Source of the DNA: Pleodorina starrii
Taxonomy: Eukaryota; Chlorophyta; Chlorophyceae; Chlamydomonadales; Volvocaceae
Length of the DNA stretch: 64,000 nucleotides
Reading direction: 5' to 3'
Assembly: GCA_030267565.1 (NCBI GenBank)
Contig: BRXU01000004.1
Coordinates: 2,176,501 to 2,240,500 of the forward strand
Shown: piece after piece, positions 51,401 to 60,623 of the stretch
Position numbering within the stretch: the first letter of the stretch is position 1
How the letters are laid out: each line of letters opens with the position of its first letter
Translations under genes and position numbers: made by a program
Notes under the pieces: model-generated
Databases searched by the model: none
The model's input: only the letters and a program-made list of their open reading frames with translations
What the model was told of the DNA's origin: nothing

Positions 51401-54400
51401 GGCACAAGCAACAATTACCACCGAAGTACAGCTTTCCCTGTCGTCGTGCTTTACAATTACCTTGCATCAGACACTGCACGAAATCATGTGAAAACGCACA
51501 CAACTATTCATCACGGACCCACTCCACACTCAAGCTCACCACCAGGGTGGCTCCAGCGCCCAAGTCGATGGTGAGGGTGGTTTCATTGACGCTGCAGGTG
51601 GCAGCCGCCCCACCCAGCTGTGCCATGTTGTTGCTGTCAAACATTCGGCCGCAGGAGACCAGGGAGAGTGGCGCTGCCGGCGCGTTAAGGGCGACATTGA
51701 CGGACCTGCCATTGTTCGAAAGGACGGCGGACAGCAGCCCAAGGCGCTGGGGCTGGCACATACCCGGGCAGGCGCTCTTCACGAGTGACTGGGTCACCGG
51801 ATCACACACCCAGGTGTTGCAGGTCGCTGACGTCGTTGCGGCGCAGTACTCATCCGCCGCGCACTGCCCACTGCTGCTACCGTCATCAGGCGTGCACGTC
51901 ACGATACCGGCATTTAGCTCCTTCAGCTTTTGTTTTGTGCTGTCCATGTCGCAGTTCTTCACACATGAGCCAGTGGCGTAGCAGCGCGTAAAGCTCCAAG
52001 GTCCGGGCACTTCAAGCCCGGAGAGTGAGGGGACAACACATGCCGCATTCGTAGGGCAGTCGCTGTCCGCTCGGCAGCTGCCGGAAGCCGGTTCGAAGGC
52101 CAGGACTCCGCCTCGAACTCCCTCAACTGTGCACCAGTCGAGCGTGCCTGAAAGTGATGTGCCCCCATCCGGTTGCACCACTGATAGCCGCGTGCAGTTA
52201 TCCTCAGCAGCGCACATGCCGACAATGCCGCACAGGTAACCAGCGCGGGCTGTGATTGCCTTGATATCGTCGCTGAGGGAAGAGCAGACGTAGGTGCCCA
52301 AACTATCAGCGACTCCTCGAAGGTCCTGCCCGACCACTTTGGAAATGTTGACAAATGCTTGAAGGGCTGCTGTCACCTGTCCGCAGTCGGTTGTATTTGA
52401 CAAAAGGTAAGAAGCAAGTGGAGCCACAACCTGAAGGCATGCCTGGCACGTTCTGCAATCATCTTGCGGGGGCGGCGGGGGCGGGGGCGGCGGCGGGGGC
52501 GGCGGCGGCGGCGGGGGCGGGGGCGGCGGTGGGGGCGGGGGCGGCGGTGGGGGCGGCGGAGGCGGGGGGGGCGGCGGCGGCGGCGGGGGCGGCGGCGGCG
52601 GTGGGGGCGGCGGCGGGGGCGGGGGCGGCGGTGGGGGCGGCGGCGGCGGTGGGGGCGGCGGCGGCGGCGGGGGCGGCGGTGGCGGAGGCGGCGGCGGGGG
52701 CGGCGGCGGCGGCGGCTGTGGGGGAGGCGGTGGTGGTGGTGGCGGCGGTGGTGGCGGCGGCGGCGGCGGGGGAGGCGGCGGCGGGGGCGGTGGGGGCGGC
52801 GGCGGCGGCGGGGGGGGGGGCGGCGGCGGTGGCTGTGGGGGCGGCGGTGGTGGCGGCGGCGGGGGGGGGGGCGGCGGTGGCGGCGGCGGCGGCGGTGGTG
52901 GCGGCGGCGGGGGCGGGGGCGGCGGTGGGGGCGGCGGCGGCGGTGGGGGCGGCGGCGGGGGCGGGGGCGGCGGCGGAGGCGGCGGCGGAGGTGGTGGCGG
53001 GGGCGGCGGGGGGGGCGGCGGGGGGGGCGGGGGCGGTGGGGGAGGCGGGGGCGGCGGGGGCGGCGGCGGGGGCGGCGGCGGCGGCGGCGGCGGGGGGGGC
53101 GGCGGCGGCGGCGGCGGCGGCGGGGGCGGGGGCGGCGGTGGGGGCGGGGGCGGCGGTGGGGGCGGCGGCGGGGGCGGGGGCGGCGGTGGGGGGGGCGGGG
53201 GCGGCGGGGGGGGCGGGCGCGGCGGCGGCCGGGGCGGCGGGGGCGGCGGGGGGGGCGGCGGGGGGTTGGGGGGCGGCGGCGGCGGTGGGGGCGGCGGCGG
53301 CGGTGGGGGCGGCGGCGGCGGTGGGGGCGGCGGCGGCGGTGGGGGTGGGGGCGGCGGTGGGGGCGGCGGCGGCGGTGGGGGCGGCGGCTGCGGTGGCGGC
53401 GGCGGCGGGGGCGGCGGCGGGGGCGGGGGCGGCGGCGGGGGCGGGGGCGGCGGCGGCGGTGGGGGCGGCGGCGGCGGTGGGGGCGGCGGCGGCGGTGGGG
53501 GCGGCGGCGGCGGTGGGGGCGGCGGCGGGGGTGGCGGCGGAGGCGGCGGTGGTGGCGGGGGCGGAGGGGGCGGCGGCGGTGGCGGCGGCGGCGGGGGCGG
53601 CGGCGGGGGCGGGGGCGGCGGTGGGGGCGGCGGCGGGGGTGGGGGCGGGGGCGGCGGCGGGGGTGGGGGCGGCGGTGGGGGTGGGGGCGGCGGTGGGGGC
53701 GGCGGTGGGGGCGGCGGCGGGGGCGGCGGTGGGGGCGGCGGCGGGGGTGGCGGTGGGGGTGGCGGTGGGGGTGGCGGTGGGGGCGGCGGTGGGGGCGGCG
53801 GCGGGGGCGGCGGTGGGGGCGGCGGTGGGGGTGGGGGTGGGGGTGGGGGTGGGGGGTGTGGTGGGGGTGGTGATGGTGGTGATGGTGGTGGTGATGGTGG
53901 TGGTGATTCCAGCTCCGAGCCCGCTTCTTGCAGCCTATGACGAACCCTGCTGGATGCACCGCTGCCGCCGCTGTTGTGCGCATCACAACCTGCGGTTAGA
54001 AGTCGGAAGTAGAGACGATGGGCTTCCCATAGTATAACCCTAAGTATGTACATACAGATAGCCAGGCCGCACGACCGGGAGAGGGGAGGGGACATGCTAT
54101 GCACATACCACCCACGCAGCGAGCATCCGCACATCGTATTTGCATTGGTGAGTCCTATTGCCGTGCAAGCCGTGCGAGCAACTACACTAGCAAGCAATCC
54201 AGCGCAACCTGTAGGTAGACATTAAGCTCTACAGCCGCCAGCGCTCCACATACACCTGCCGACACACGCACCCACCTGCCGCATAAAGTGCGGACAGCCG
54301 CACCCACTCATCTTGAACCTGCGCCAGGCTGCACTCGATCGCAGCGGCAGCAGCAGGACGGTGCGGAGCGGGCGGGGAGCGCGGACGCCCGTCATCAGCG

Positions 54401-56951
54401 ATCGATAGATGCAATTCACCAGAAATCATGCATCCGTAATGCGCCAAATACATTTGATGGCCAGCCAGCAATCTATCAATTGATTTGCTTTGGAAAAGTG
54501 ACAAAAACCCAGCGCGTATCACACCGTGCGTGCCTGCCTGCGCCCACCGACACCGACACATACACAGCCGGCGGCCTCCGTCCATGGACCCTCAGCTCCG
54601 GTTGGTGAGCTTGAAACGAGATGCCTTGCGTATCCTCATGTCCATCCAGTGGGCGCGCGTATGTTGTGCGCACACCCATGCATGGTAGGCTGCTGGCTCG
54701 CTGCTCCTAAGCCATACACACCCTACCTGCTGGAGAACTCCTGGAACGGCGCTCGGTCGGTCTCGTCAATGCCAAGCGACATTGCAGCGTCCGCAATCGC
54801 CTGTGCCAGGGCGCTGAGACCTTGGAGAGTGTCCCTGGCAAGAGCCTCGCCCGACAACCCTGCATGGCGGGGTACACACAAACAAGGAAAGGATCAAAAC
54901 GAAAGGGGTCGATCGAGGGCAAGCTGCATAATACCCCGCTGGTGCCAAACCCCGTTCAAACCATCTGCTGGTTGGCGGTGATGCTGAATGGCCATGGTAT
55001 GCTGCATACAGCAGGGTATGTCCTACCGGAAGGATCCTACACGAGTGAAGGGCCCAAGGATCGGACGGCGATTGCCCTGCTGCTTGTTCGCAGCAGTTCC
55101 ACGCACGGACTGCCCCGTGCAGCCCAAATGTTTACCTGCGCTCGCTCTCACAACCGCCGTGGAGAAGGCCTGCAGGGTCTTGCCGATGCTGCTGCTGCTG
55201 GTGCCAACATCGAAGAGGCTTGCAAGGGCGTGGACAGCCTCGGTCACTTCTGCACCACGAATAGCTTCAATGGCGGCCCTGAATGCACACGCAGAGGGGA
55301 GGCTGTTACAGGCAGGGCAATCCCCTAGGAAGTGCGTGAGGCGTTAGGGCACATAACTTATGACCGGAAGGTCACCAGTTCGATCTCGGCCTTCGCAGAG
55401 GGCTGGGTGACCGATGGGGCCCCTGGTGTGGGAACGAACAGCAGGCAATCGCATGGCTCTTTCGCCATGTCCCTGTCCCCTGCACTGGTAGAACTCAGCA
55501 CGGTTGAATATCCTACAATAATGTGTCTGGCATATCTCGGAAGAATGCGTGCGGGTACCCAGATATGATCCGAGTGAGACGGAGCAGCACGATTCACTCT
55601 GGACGATCACATACATCTTGGATCATCTGGACGCGTCCGCTGTGGTGCAAAGCTTTCGAAACAGTGTCTTCGGGCTGGGAGCGCAGCAACGGTGCCGTTT
55701 GTACACCCCATCGCATCGCTTCAGGGCTTAGAACCCTAGTGTCCTCCAACCCCTGAACACACCAGCCAGAAGCTTTCATGGAAAGCTCTGTAACTACCTA
55801 TCGTTTCTTTTGGGGGCGAAGGTGCACTTGCCAGAATCAAGTGACGCCCGTCATCATTAGGCGTGAATGCGCCGAAGTTTGGAATGGGCATATTCTGGTG
55901 TCCGCATGCACGCTATAATGTGCGACGGAAGTGGAAGCCACCATCGGTGCGATGAACAACATGGGCACACGTGTGGGTGCCGCTGTAGCAGGCTAGAAGC
56001 CAAAGGCTTCTCCAGATGCTGTGGGTGCCGCCACAGCTCACATCACCCACCCACCCACCTGAGTCCGAAGCCCTCGGCCTCCAGAGCGTGGGCGAACCGC
56101 TGCCCTGTCTCTGTGGCCAGGAAGGCGTCGGCACCTGCCGTGGCAACCCGAATGAGGGCCTGGATAGTGCCCATACTCGCCGGCTCTGTCTGAAGGTGCT
56201 GCAGCTGCTGCCGGGGCTCTTCAATTGCGCAAAGGAGGGCTTCCGCCGCCGGCAGCCAGGCCTCAATCCACTGGCGGTGGGAGGTCTGGACGACCGGTGC
56301 AACCGCCGTGAGGATGCGGTCCAGCAGCCGGGTCAGGTGGGGCACGGATCCGGTATCGCAGACGCATCCCGCCAATAAGACCTCCGGCGCATGAGCAACA
56401 ACCATGGAAGACACTTGTCCGGCCAGCTTCATTAGTCGTGGTTCAGCACTGCCTGGGCCAAGCAGCGGGCTCCGTGGTTCTGTGGAGGTGGACATACGAC
56501 ATGCACAGTCAGGCAGGTCAGGCCAGCAGGAACCCGGTAGGTAGCCGTAACACCTGGCAGTAGGTCACGCGTTCCCTAACCACCGGGTATATCACACTTT
56601 CGTCACAATTACGTACGCACGCGCGCGGCGCTTACCGTATTTACCATGTTTCAGCTGGCTCTGAAGCCAGTTGTAAGGGAGCGTGCACGTTTCCGTGTGT
56701 AGGAGAGTTTCCAATACGCTTGCGTTGCATAGCCACGGACGCGATCGATTAACCAGAGACTCGAAACCGTTCAGGGCTTTCTGGATTGATGGTTCAATCC
56801 GAGCGCTGTGGCAAAGCGGGCTGACCCTGAAAAGCGCCGGCCGCGAAAAGCGCTTCTTATCAAAAGCTGTTACCAGCGCCTTTTGATGAACACAAACTGC
56901 TACAAATGTGAACAATAATACAATTACACATGTGCGCGTCTTTAAAAACAT
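29861..56951 (-). CDS. Gene 2: REJ/GPS-type single-pass membrane protein with polyproline ectodomain (possibly damaged)
   Basis: Proposed exons: 56951-56645, 56479-56059, 55278-55136, 54859-54727, 54337-54276, 53989-51540, 51311-51225, 38365-38079, 37587-37515, 36991-36826, 36806-36699, 36405-36229, 35811-35625, 35263-35072, 33761-33185, 32772-32569, 32203-31118, 30403-29861. Phases agree throughout; total 7,203 nt = 2,400 residues plus stop. Order: signal peptide, helix-rich module, poly-Pro, Cys-rich domain, REJ region, degenerate GPS, Pro-rich linker, SEA-like domain, one membrane helix, ~45-residue tail. REJ and GPS modules occur in polycystin-1 and sea-urchin egg-jelly receptors, but no PLAT or channel region follows. 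Inferred role: surface adhesion or matrix anchor. Three lesions (exon 5 acceptor, 19-nt tract at 36807-36825, exon 15 donor) mean it may be a pseudogene, or the sequence may hold errors. Intron 7 is 12.9 kb. Confidence 0.72.
30562..30817. mobile_element. Second MITE copy, decayed right end
   Basis: gccagggtggctatcttc at the left. The body matches 9498-9746 (cagatcctgacagatactct, cttctgagccaggag). The right terminus is altered (gataagatggcacc). It lies in gene 2 intron 17. Confidence 0.75.
31118..32772 (-). CDS. Gene 2 exons 16-17 (32772-32569, 32203-31118): GAIN-like helices, GPS-like motif, SEA start
   Basis: Exon 16 (SNDMGALVDLANRVSAMMS) and the start of exon 17 (VLQTMTSIAAMAGSAAELL ... 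ADICRLLSTSL) are the helical part that precedes GPS in this architecture. Beta-rich sequence follows, then SCMVYNPTAVTLSEESGSF and TTGLVTCRVTKLGSYIVTQ, resembling a GPS but lacking its usual Trp pair and cleavage triad. A Pro-rich linker leads to [19 protein letters not shown], the first half of the SEA-like domain. Confidence 0.8.
33185..33761 (-). CDS. Gene 2 exon 15, end of REJ region
   Basis: 192 codons: SANVSWSCAAVPAITNQAL, MVVIPASLLPTNLPRITI, LRYEFGVRGGNSSQDQ, GLPAGAWEIYVCAIDTQGSR, SFDAAKELASLDVAATSK. Phase requires the exon to end at AAG (33185), but the next bases are gagata, not gt. Reading on gives a stop two codons later. Confidence 0.75.
33762..35071 (-). other. Gene 2 intron 14, with a SINE tail
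   Basis: Apart from a SINE tail (about 34545-34705: gtgcgggtacctaaata, cacggtagtgggctgtaccc, cacacgcttgggctgac), nothing coding is seen. Confidence 0.55.
35072..36405 (-). CDS. Gene 2 exons 12-14 (36405-36229, 35811-35625, 35263-35072)
   Basis: Exon 12: KALNWSWSGQNAAAVALL, a W-x-W REJ core. Exon 13: VTADVTFTAVGSDPVAKLSG, then SYDPDTGGASSSQSLTYSW (D-P-D-x-G...Y-x-W). Exon 14: LADGSSTPCFLTSQRG, then WYLITVTVSKAAALG. Phases 1-1, 1-2, 2-2; canonical borders. Confidence 0.82.
36699..37587 (-). CDS. Gene 2 exons 9-11 (37587-37515, 36991-36826, 36806-36699)
   Basis: Exon 9: LLLTLQPTELSTLEIGFNYT. Exon 10: VTVASWLGTSASKEITFAMT, then PVVKITGPLLQNFNI, all typical REJ strands. Exon 11: NYDMYFDSSKAGSLLTAGML. 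Only 19 nt (36807-36825) separate exons 10 and 11. They start gtgag and end aag but are too short for a normal intron, and reading through hits a TGA. The tract looks like a partial duplication (gtgagagacc/gtgagaaag). Confidence 0.72.
38079..38365 (-). CDS. Gene 2 exon 8, REJ region
   Basis: 95.7 codons: paired Cys (SPCSNC), ALPCDTGNG, then PSVDIDASGSKDRSGRAFV and VNVTWTFLNASS, the DxSGSxDxSG...W pattern of REJ/PKD-like repeats. Acceptor gcatgcag, donor gtgagt, exit phase 2. Confidence 0.82.
38396..40552 (+). mobile_element. Composite LINE: Z endonuclease-like piece fused to Y tail
   Basis: 38396-38704 is a partial copy of element Z (see 40553). At about 38705 it switches to the coding tail of family Y: WGVIALAALSAME, poly-Gln, GPRQRAITDFFARAEG, Ala-rich stretch, TDFWARLRSFAALE, stop after PVEITA near 39277. 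The ~1.27-kb Y 3' UTR follows to about 40552, without the (AAC)n tail. The ORF 38438-39277 is thus a chimera, not a host gene. It sits in gene 2 intron 7, antisense to the gene. Confidence 0.72.
40553..41104 (+). mobile_element. LINE 3' end (family Z) with endonuclease-like C-terminus
   Basis: Two overlapping frames give SQHTVHIVEVGYTADTN ... KQHDKAIQHAEL and, after a one-base shift, EAGWKVRYTTQEAISLGF, GTFRKDLRPLLHTLG, NDLHDHAVRTLNTIVVTRRQ. The VEVxYxxDTR-like core plus L-H-x-H-A-V...TRR end resembles the terminal endonuclease-like region of algal/plant non-LTR elements. The 3' end runs into atcattatcattattatt (about 41080-41104), a probable tail. Frameshifted, hence dead. Confidence 0.6.
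41105..41349. other. Intronic spacer, no gene seen
   Basis: Contains short repeats of ggtcctatgtaccata (three variants, about 41270-41330). Nothing else recognised. Confidence 0.4.
41350..42130 (-). repeat. Repeat X copy upstream of the inverted pseudogene
   Basis: Reverse complement of the repeat at 23135-24110 (for example ttacggaatctagacc, gcacggctcgttcattga, ggatgccgaacgatcacaca). It holds the same position relative to the gene 5' end as in genes 1 and 2. Confidence 0.7.
44691..47771 (+). mobile_element. H-family element, 3.1 kb, with GC hairpin end
   Basis: Inserted in intron 4 of the pseudogene; the intron matches gene 1 up to cacgctgg and again from tttgtcac. The left end is tttttgggcggggcccc with the inner stem agcgc/gcgccc; the right end is ggggccccgccctttttccgg...cccttg. 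Inside are a 322-bp tandem duplication (from about 45030 and 45352), gcgtagc-type arrays (45.64-45.86, 46.84-46.92 and 46.99-47.09 kb), gctc arrays (46.40-46.61 kb), and two more partial head copies (about 45.95 and 47.10 kb). No ORF with protein character. Confidence 0.6.
45030..45660. repeat. 322-bp tandem duplication
   Basis: cgtaaatttattttgcgtcg at 45039 and 45361; gttaggcttgtcaaagt recurs about every 130-190 bp (four times) within the pair. Confidence 0.75.
49081..49284 (+). mobile_element. H-family short (internally deleted) copy nested in the TRIM
   Basis: Left end tttttgggcggggccccagc as at 44691, a perfect GGGCGGGGCCCC/GGGGCCCCGCCC stem, then agcggaaac-type sequence and ctttattgcatggtaac as at 47180-47230, ending ccccttgt. 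Confidence 0.75.
49630..49985 (+). repeat. Repeat W, copy inside the TRIM
   Basis: Matches 57784-57985 (cctgcagtgtaagg, cttggcagcc, gagattacaggt, gggagacag, aggagcacag). Confidence 0.65.
50203..51224. other. Remainder of gene 2 intron 7, no gene seen
   Basis: Short open frames only (for example 50406-50837 minus). No splice-compatible exon or repeat landmark recognised. Confidence 0.4.
51225..51311 (-). CDS. Gene 2 exon 7, REJ region
   Basis: 29 codons (ADGVLKLLESGSILTWKF, FNTTRSFNGSVT) between acceptor caaaccgcag and donor gtaagg, phase 0-0. It joins in frame both to exon 6 and, across 12.9 kb, to exon 8, which starts VSPCSNCSYPT. FNGSVT-VSPCSNC reads as one uninterrupted REJ strand. Confidence 0.75.
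51540..53989 (-). CDS. Gene 2 exon 6: polyproline rod and Cys-rich domain
   Basis: 2,450 nt. Lead CDAHNSGGSGASSRVRHRL, then from about 53890 to 52475 almost nothing but Pro codons (rare Q, N, R, S). This is one of the longest near-pure polyproline blocks one could expect and contrasts with the PPSP pentads of gene 1. A Cys-rich domain follows ([15 protein letters not shown] ... [17 protein letters not shown]), nearly identical to gene 1 exon 17, then the REJ opening ([17 protein letters not shown]). Donor gtgagc, phase 0. Confidence 0.85.
54276..56479 (-). CDS. Gene 2 exons 2-5 (helix-rich module)
   Basis: Exons 56479-56059, 55278-55136, 54859-54727 and 54337-54276. Each is a close match to gene 1 exons 2-5 with only in-frame length changes. 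Exon 5 encodes [20 protein letters not shown], but its acceptor reads gcgat where gene 1 and the inverted copy read ccgag. A cryptic AG four bases further in would shift the frame into the His-coding frame of exon 6. Intron 2 carries a SINE. Confidence 0.7.
55327..55585 (+). mobile_element. SINE in gene 2 intron 2
   Basis: Head gaagtgcgtgaggcgttagg, B box ccagttcgatctc (about 55376-55388), body gggtgaccgatggggccc, tail gaatgcgtgcgggtacccag to gagacggag. The gene 1 intron lacks it. Confidence 0.75.
56645..56951 (-). CDS. Gene 2 exon 1: signal peptide
   Basis: 307 nt, the same length as gene 1 exon 1. Begins MFLKTRTCVIVLLFTFVAV, a clear secretory signal, then about 80 residues close to gene 1 ([18 protein letters not shown]). 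CCAAAATG context. Donor gtaaat, phase 1. Confidence 0.8.
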
Positions 56952-57269
56952 TTTGGGTGTGGGCCCGCGGCCAATGCGAAGTGCCAGCTACCAATCTAAT
57001 TGTTGCACACTGTCATTAGTGAAAATGGTCAGTATTCTAAGTGTTGCATTATTTGCATCGGGTACCCGAATTTGGAAATGGTGCCAGTAATTGCGATTAA
57101 GTCGAGCCACCAGTACGGTGACGGGCTGACACCTTTGCAGTTGGGCGGTTACCGGTGTGTAAAGTACGTATGTCATAACCTTCCGTGATTTTATGGGCAA
57201 TGGTCGAGTATGTTCATCATTCACCATTTTCAGAGACGGTTGCAACGCTCGGACGGTCATCATTGGGCA

Positions 57270-57590
57270 ACCTACCCGCAGCCCCAGCAGCACAGTGAAG
57301 TCGGATGACGGAAGCTTAAATTCCACAAGCACTCGGATGTGTGTATGATTGCTCGGCATCCTGAAATGTTACATTGCGCCTGCCCTGCCCGTGGATATGG
57401 CCTTACCATCGACAGTTACGGTACCGTAGTCGTCCCTAGTCGTCCAGGTCAGACGACAGGGCCTTTTTTTATAGTCAACACGTCGGCAAATTATTGCGCC
57501 GTTTTATGTACTTCTAATTGCCCTATGCACACTGGCTATTAATTGCTTGTACGAACGGCGTCGTGGACGGCTCTACGAACCTTCGCCGGG
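57270..57590 (+). repeat. Repeat X copy upstream of gene 2
   Basis: cagtgaagtcggatgacgga, attgctcggcatcctgaa, cttcgccgggagca; truncated relative to 23135-24110. Confidence 0.72.
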
Positions 57591-57783
57591 AGCACCCCTA
57601 GCTGCCAGGCTAGAAAGCAGATACGTTTCGAAAGCTAGCATCTTCGCTGCAAACCGCATGTGAAGCGTTGCTAATCTCCTGCCATGCCCTCTGCTCCTGC
57701 TGTACTGCACCGCAATACGCCTGCTGTGTCCTGTTGGAAGTATAGGAGCGGCGCAGAGCGGCAGAGCGGCGGCTGTCGTAAAT

Positions 57784-57985
57784 TTTGTTCGGCTGGTGGG
57801 CGGCTCGGGGCGCCGCATGTGCGTGGCCGGTGTGTTGCTGGGCTGAGTTAACCTGCAGTGTAAGGACCCTTGGCAGCCGGTCCCCACTTTCCGTCTCGCT
57901 TGCCCTCTCAAAGCCCAGTCGGTCAGCACGTCAGCCTCGGCAGAGCCACGAGATTACAGGTCCAGGGAGACAGCAGGAGCACAGA
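57784..57985 (+). repeat. Repeat W, second copy
   Basis: About 200 bp shared with the TRIM interior; it lies just upstream of a reverse-transcriptase fragment. Confidence 0.6.
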
Positions 57986-58229
57986 ATCATACCCGAGTCT
58001 CATTCCGACAAAAGTCCGTGCCGCCCCGCCCCGCGCGCCGATGTTTAGCGTGCAAACCCAAAGCGTGCAAACCCGAGTCCCATGCCGTCGAGAGTCCGTG
58101 CCGCCCGCTTGACAGCGCCGGGTCTTGTTCCACACATCCACAGGTTTCCGGCGAAGTAGTAGCTGGTTTTCCACTCGACCCCCGGGCTGAGGAGGTGACG
58201 CAACTAACCCGATATGACGCTGGTGGGAA

Positions 58230-58757
58230 TTGCAGCACCGCCAGAACGTTCGGACCCCCCAAGCCCCCGAGCAGGGTGAACGGTCCCCCTCCAAGGAGGA
58301 TGCTCCCGAGCGCCACACGGCAACCTACTTCGCGGGAGCGGTCCCTGCCCCCGCAGACCGCTGCCGGGAGGGTGCACGGGGCCGCTGCACGCGTATCCTT
58401 GCACCGGAGGACTTCGACCACGTCTTGGATGCGCTCATGTCCAGCATATTCATTCAGTTCGCGCAAATCCTGGTGCGGCAGGTTCTCATGGGTGCCTCTT
58501 TCCTGGCGAATCTGTTCTTGGGCTGGTATGAGTACCAGTTCCTGCTGCAGAGCCGTCGGCAGGACTTGTCTCCCGCCGCGGCTGCCCTCCTCCACCTGTT
58601 CCGTTATACCAAGCGCATCTTCGACGACTTGTTCGCCATGCACAACGGGGCGCTTGCTAGCTTCCTGCACCGGCAGGTCGGATCACATGACTGCACACGA
58701 ACGAACCATATGCTGGGAATTGCGCTGCACCCACACGTGGTTGCTCCAGGTAGGTAA
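58230..58757 (+). pseudogene. Reverse-transcriptase fragment
   Basis: The open frame includes SSIFIQFAQILVRQVLMGAS followed by FLANLFLGWYEYQFLLQ (motif B-like, R-Q...M-G...LANLFL..YE) and LFRYTKRIFDDLFAMHN (catalytic xDD, here FDD). The spacing and the TKRxxDDLxxxxN pattern match an RT family common in algae and oomycetes. The G-x-P-M-G core is eroded, and no start, endonuclease or other domain is found. A dead piece of a retroelement; the class cannot be fixed. Confidence 0.65.
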
Positions 58758-59389
58758 AGCTGTTTCACATGCGCCAAATACAAACAAGGCGCAACGGCAA
58801 TGCGGCACACTTTCGACGAGGCGTCACCGTAACTTAGGCTCGATCCACCGGCTGCTGGCGAAGTCGACTCCAAGCAGAACGGCTGACCACATAATGTTGC
58901 ATATCGCACAAATGGTGCAAATACGATGATGATGGAAGTGTCTCGGCCATAGGCAAGGAAAAGTGACGAAGAAAGACCTTACATGTCTCTTCCGCTAGGC
59001 CAGGTCCACAACCTAACGAACGTGGCCTACTAGTTGCTCACAGGCGATTGCCTGAGAGCAAATCGAGACAAGGCAAGAAGCTAAAGACTCGACTAAAATA
59101 CGCAAAACAACTGTACGACATCCTACTCCCGAGATCTTCACGTAAGCTATCCTACGTTACAGAACTCGAAAGCAAACAACCTCAACTGACGTAGAACCTA
59201 CAAATCTACGCAAAACCGAAACATCCGGAAATAGGGTGGTAAACTGCCGGTGACGGTAAACTGACCCGACAGGCTCCCCCGCGGCTGCGCCTGTCGCTGA
59301 GGCCGCCCCTGTGGCCCCTGCGACGGGTGCCGCCCCGCTGGGGGCGGGCGCCGTTTCACCGGTCGGCACCGTCGCCGGCTCGCCTGCCA

Positions 59390-59460
59390 GTGAAGTCGGA
59401 TGACGGACAGTTGGTCGTCCAGGTCAGACGCGCGACAGGGCTCTACTTCACAAGAAGGGC
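59390..59460 (+). repeat. Repeat X fragment
   Basis: gtgaagtcggatgacggaca followed by gtcgtccaggtcagacgcgc, as at 27150 and 27296. Confidence 0.6.
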
Positions 59461-59927
59461 CTGCGGCGATCCCGGAATTTGGTCGCGCCGTAGAGTTGTC
59501 GAACGCGTGGGATGATAGAAAGACGGACGACAGTCAGTGTGCCGCAGCCAGCGGTACGCAGCAGTAAGAGGTGGGCTTGGAAGTGTGGATTGCAGGTTCC
59601 GTCTCGCACGGGGTCGTCCAGATATGAAGAACCTCTATCCCACGCTGTTAGTATCAACACAATCATCATACTGCAGCTAATGCCGGAAGCACCTTCGGTG
59701 CACGTGGTCAACCAACTGGCTGGACCTCTCGCGAGAACCTGTAAATGCCTTCCTAGGTCGAAACCAGTCCGGACGGTAATGCGGCACCGCGTGCACAATC
59801 CAGTTCCGCGGGGCTGTCGGTCCGCACGGCAGTTTCACAGTTCCGCCGGCGCGGCAAGGTGGACGACCTGCACGCCCAAGGTGTTGTCTTCGTCGCGAAC
59901 CGTACGTACCACACTACCCTACCCTGT

Positions 59928-60623
59928 CTAGCCATGCCCTCTCTTGGTACCGTGAACAAAGAGAGAGCCTCCGTTTTCGGTCAGCACAACGATGTTGCCT
60001 TTGCTGTCAGCATGAAGCCATCGATCCTCCCTACCATCCATCCAAGGCTTCCGCTCCAGGCCCATTCCCCGCACCCACGCACCTGTCGCAGCCGCTGCTG
60101 ATGCTGTTGCGCCGGTCGCTGTTACAGCTGCTTCTTCCGGGCGTTCAGCTGTTAGTGCTAGGCCGGCCGGTCCCTCCCACACATTCCTTGCCTCCAACAA
60201 CCGGGCTGCGGCTCGCTCCTGAGCATCCTGCACAGCCCTCACCAGAACATGTTGGCTCTGCTGGGCTGTCCCGGCAACCAACAAGCGGACCGCAGCCCGC
60301 TCCCGGGCCTCGTGCGAAGCCCGCTCGAGCACATAGTGGCTCTGCTGGGCTTGCCGCGCGTTCTCACTCCTCAACAAGCTCGCCCAGGTGGGGCCGCCCT
60401 GCCCCACTAGCCACGCATTCCTGCTCAGGCCGCGACCCATTGATAGACACGACACCGCTCTCCTGAAGAAGCGCGATTTGCCCCAGGTATGCGCCGATGG
60501 CGCTCCAAGACGTCTGTGCAGCTGATGGCCGTCCGCCAGCTGCGTCCATGCGGGTTGCCCCCCAAAACACGTCTCTAGGCTGTGAAAGCGAAAGGAGCAC
60601 CCCATACTGACTGTGACAACCAC
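59928..60623 (-). other. Unassigned open frame, 231 codons
   Basis: Contains two imperfect ~27-residue repeats (QQSHYVLERASHEARERAAV and QQSQHVLVRAVQDAQERAAA). No known motif, splice support or homologous copy in the window. Could be a transposon gag-like remnant or chance. Confidence 0.2.

Noticed and set aside
52355..54037. Poly-Ala, poly-Arg, poly-Gly and poly-His/Arg ORFs over the polyproline exon
   Set aside because: Other frames of GGC/GGT/GGG arrays; only the proline frame joins conserved splice sites and the Cys-rich domain (the His frame is discussed only as a possible mis-splicing outcome).
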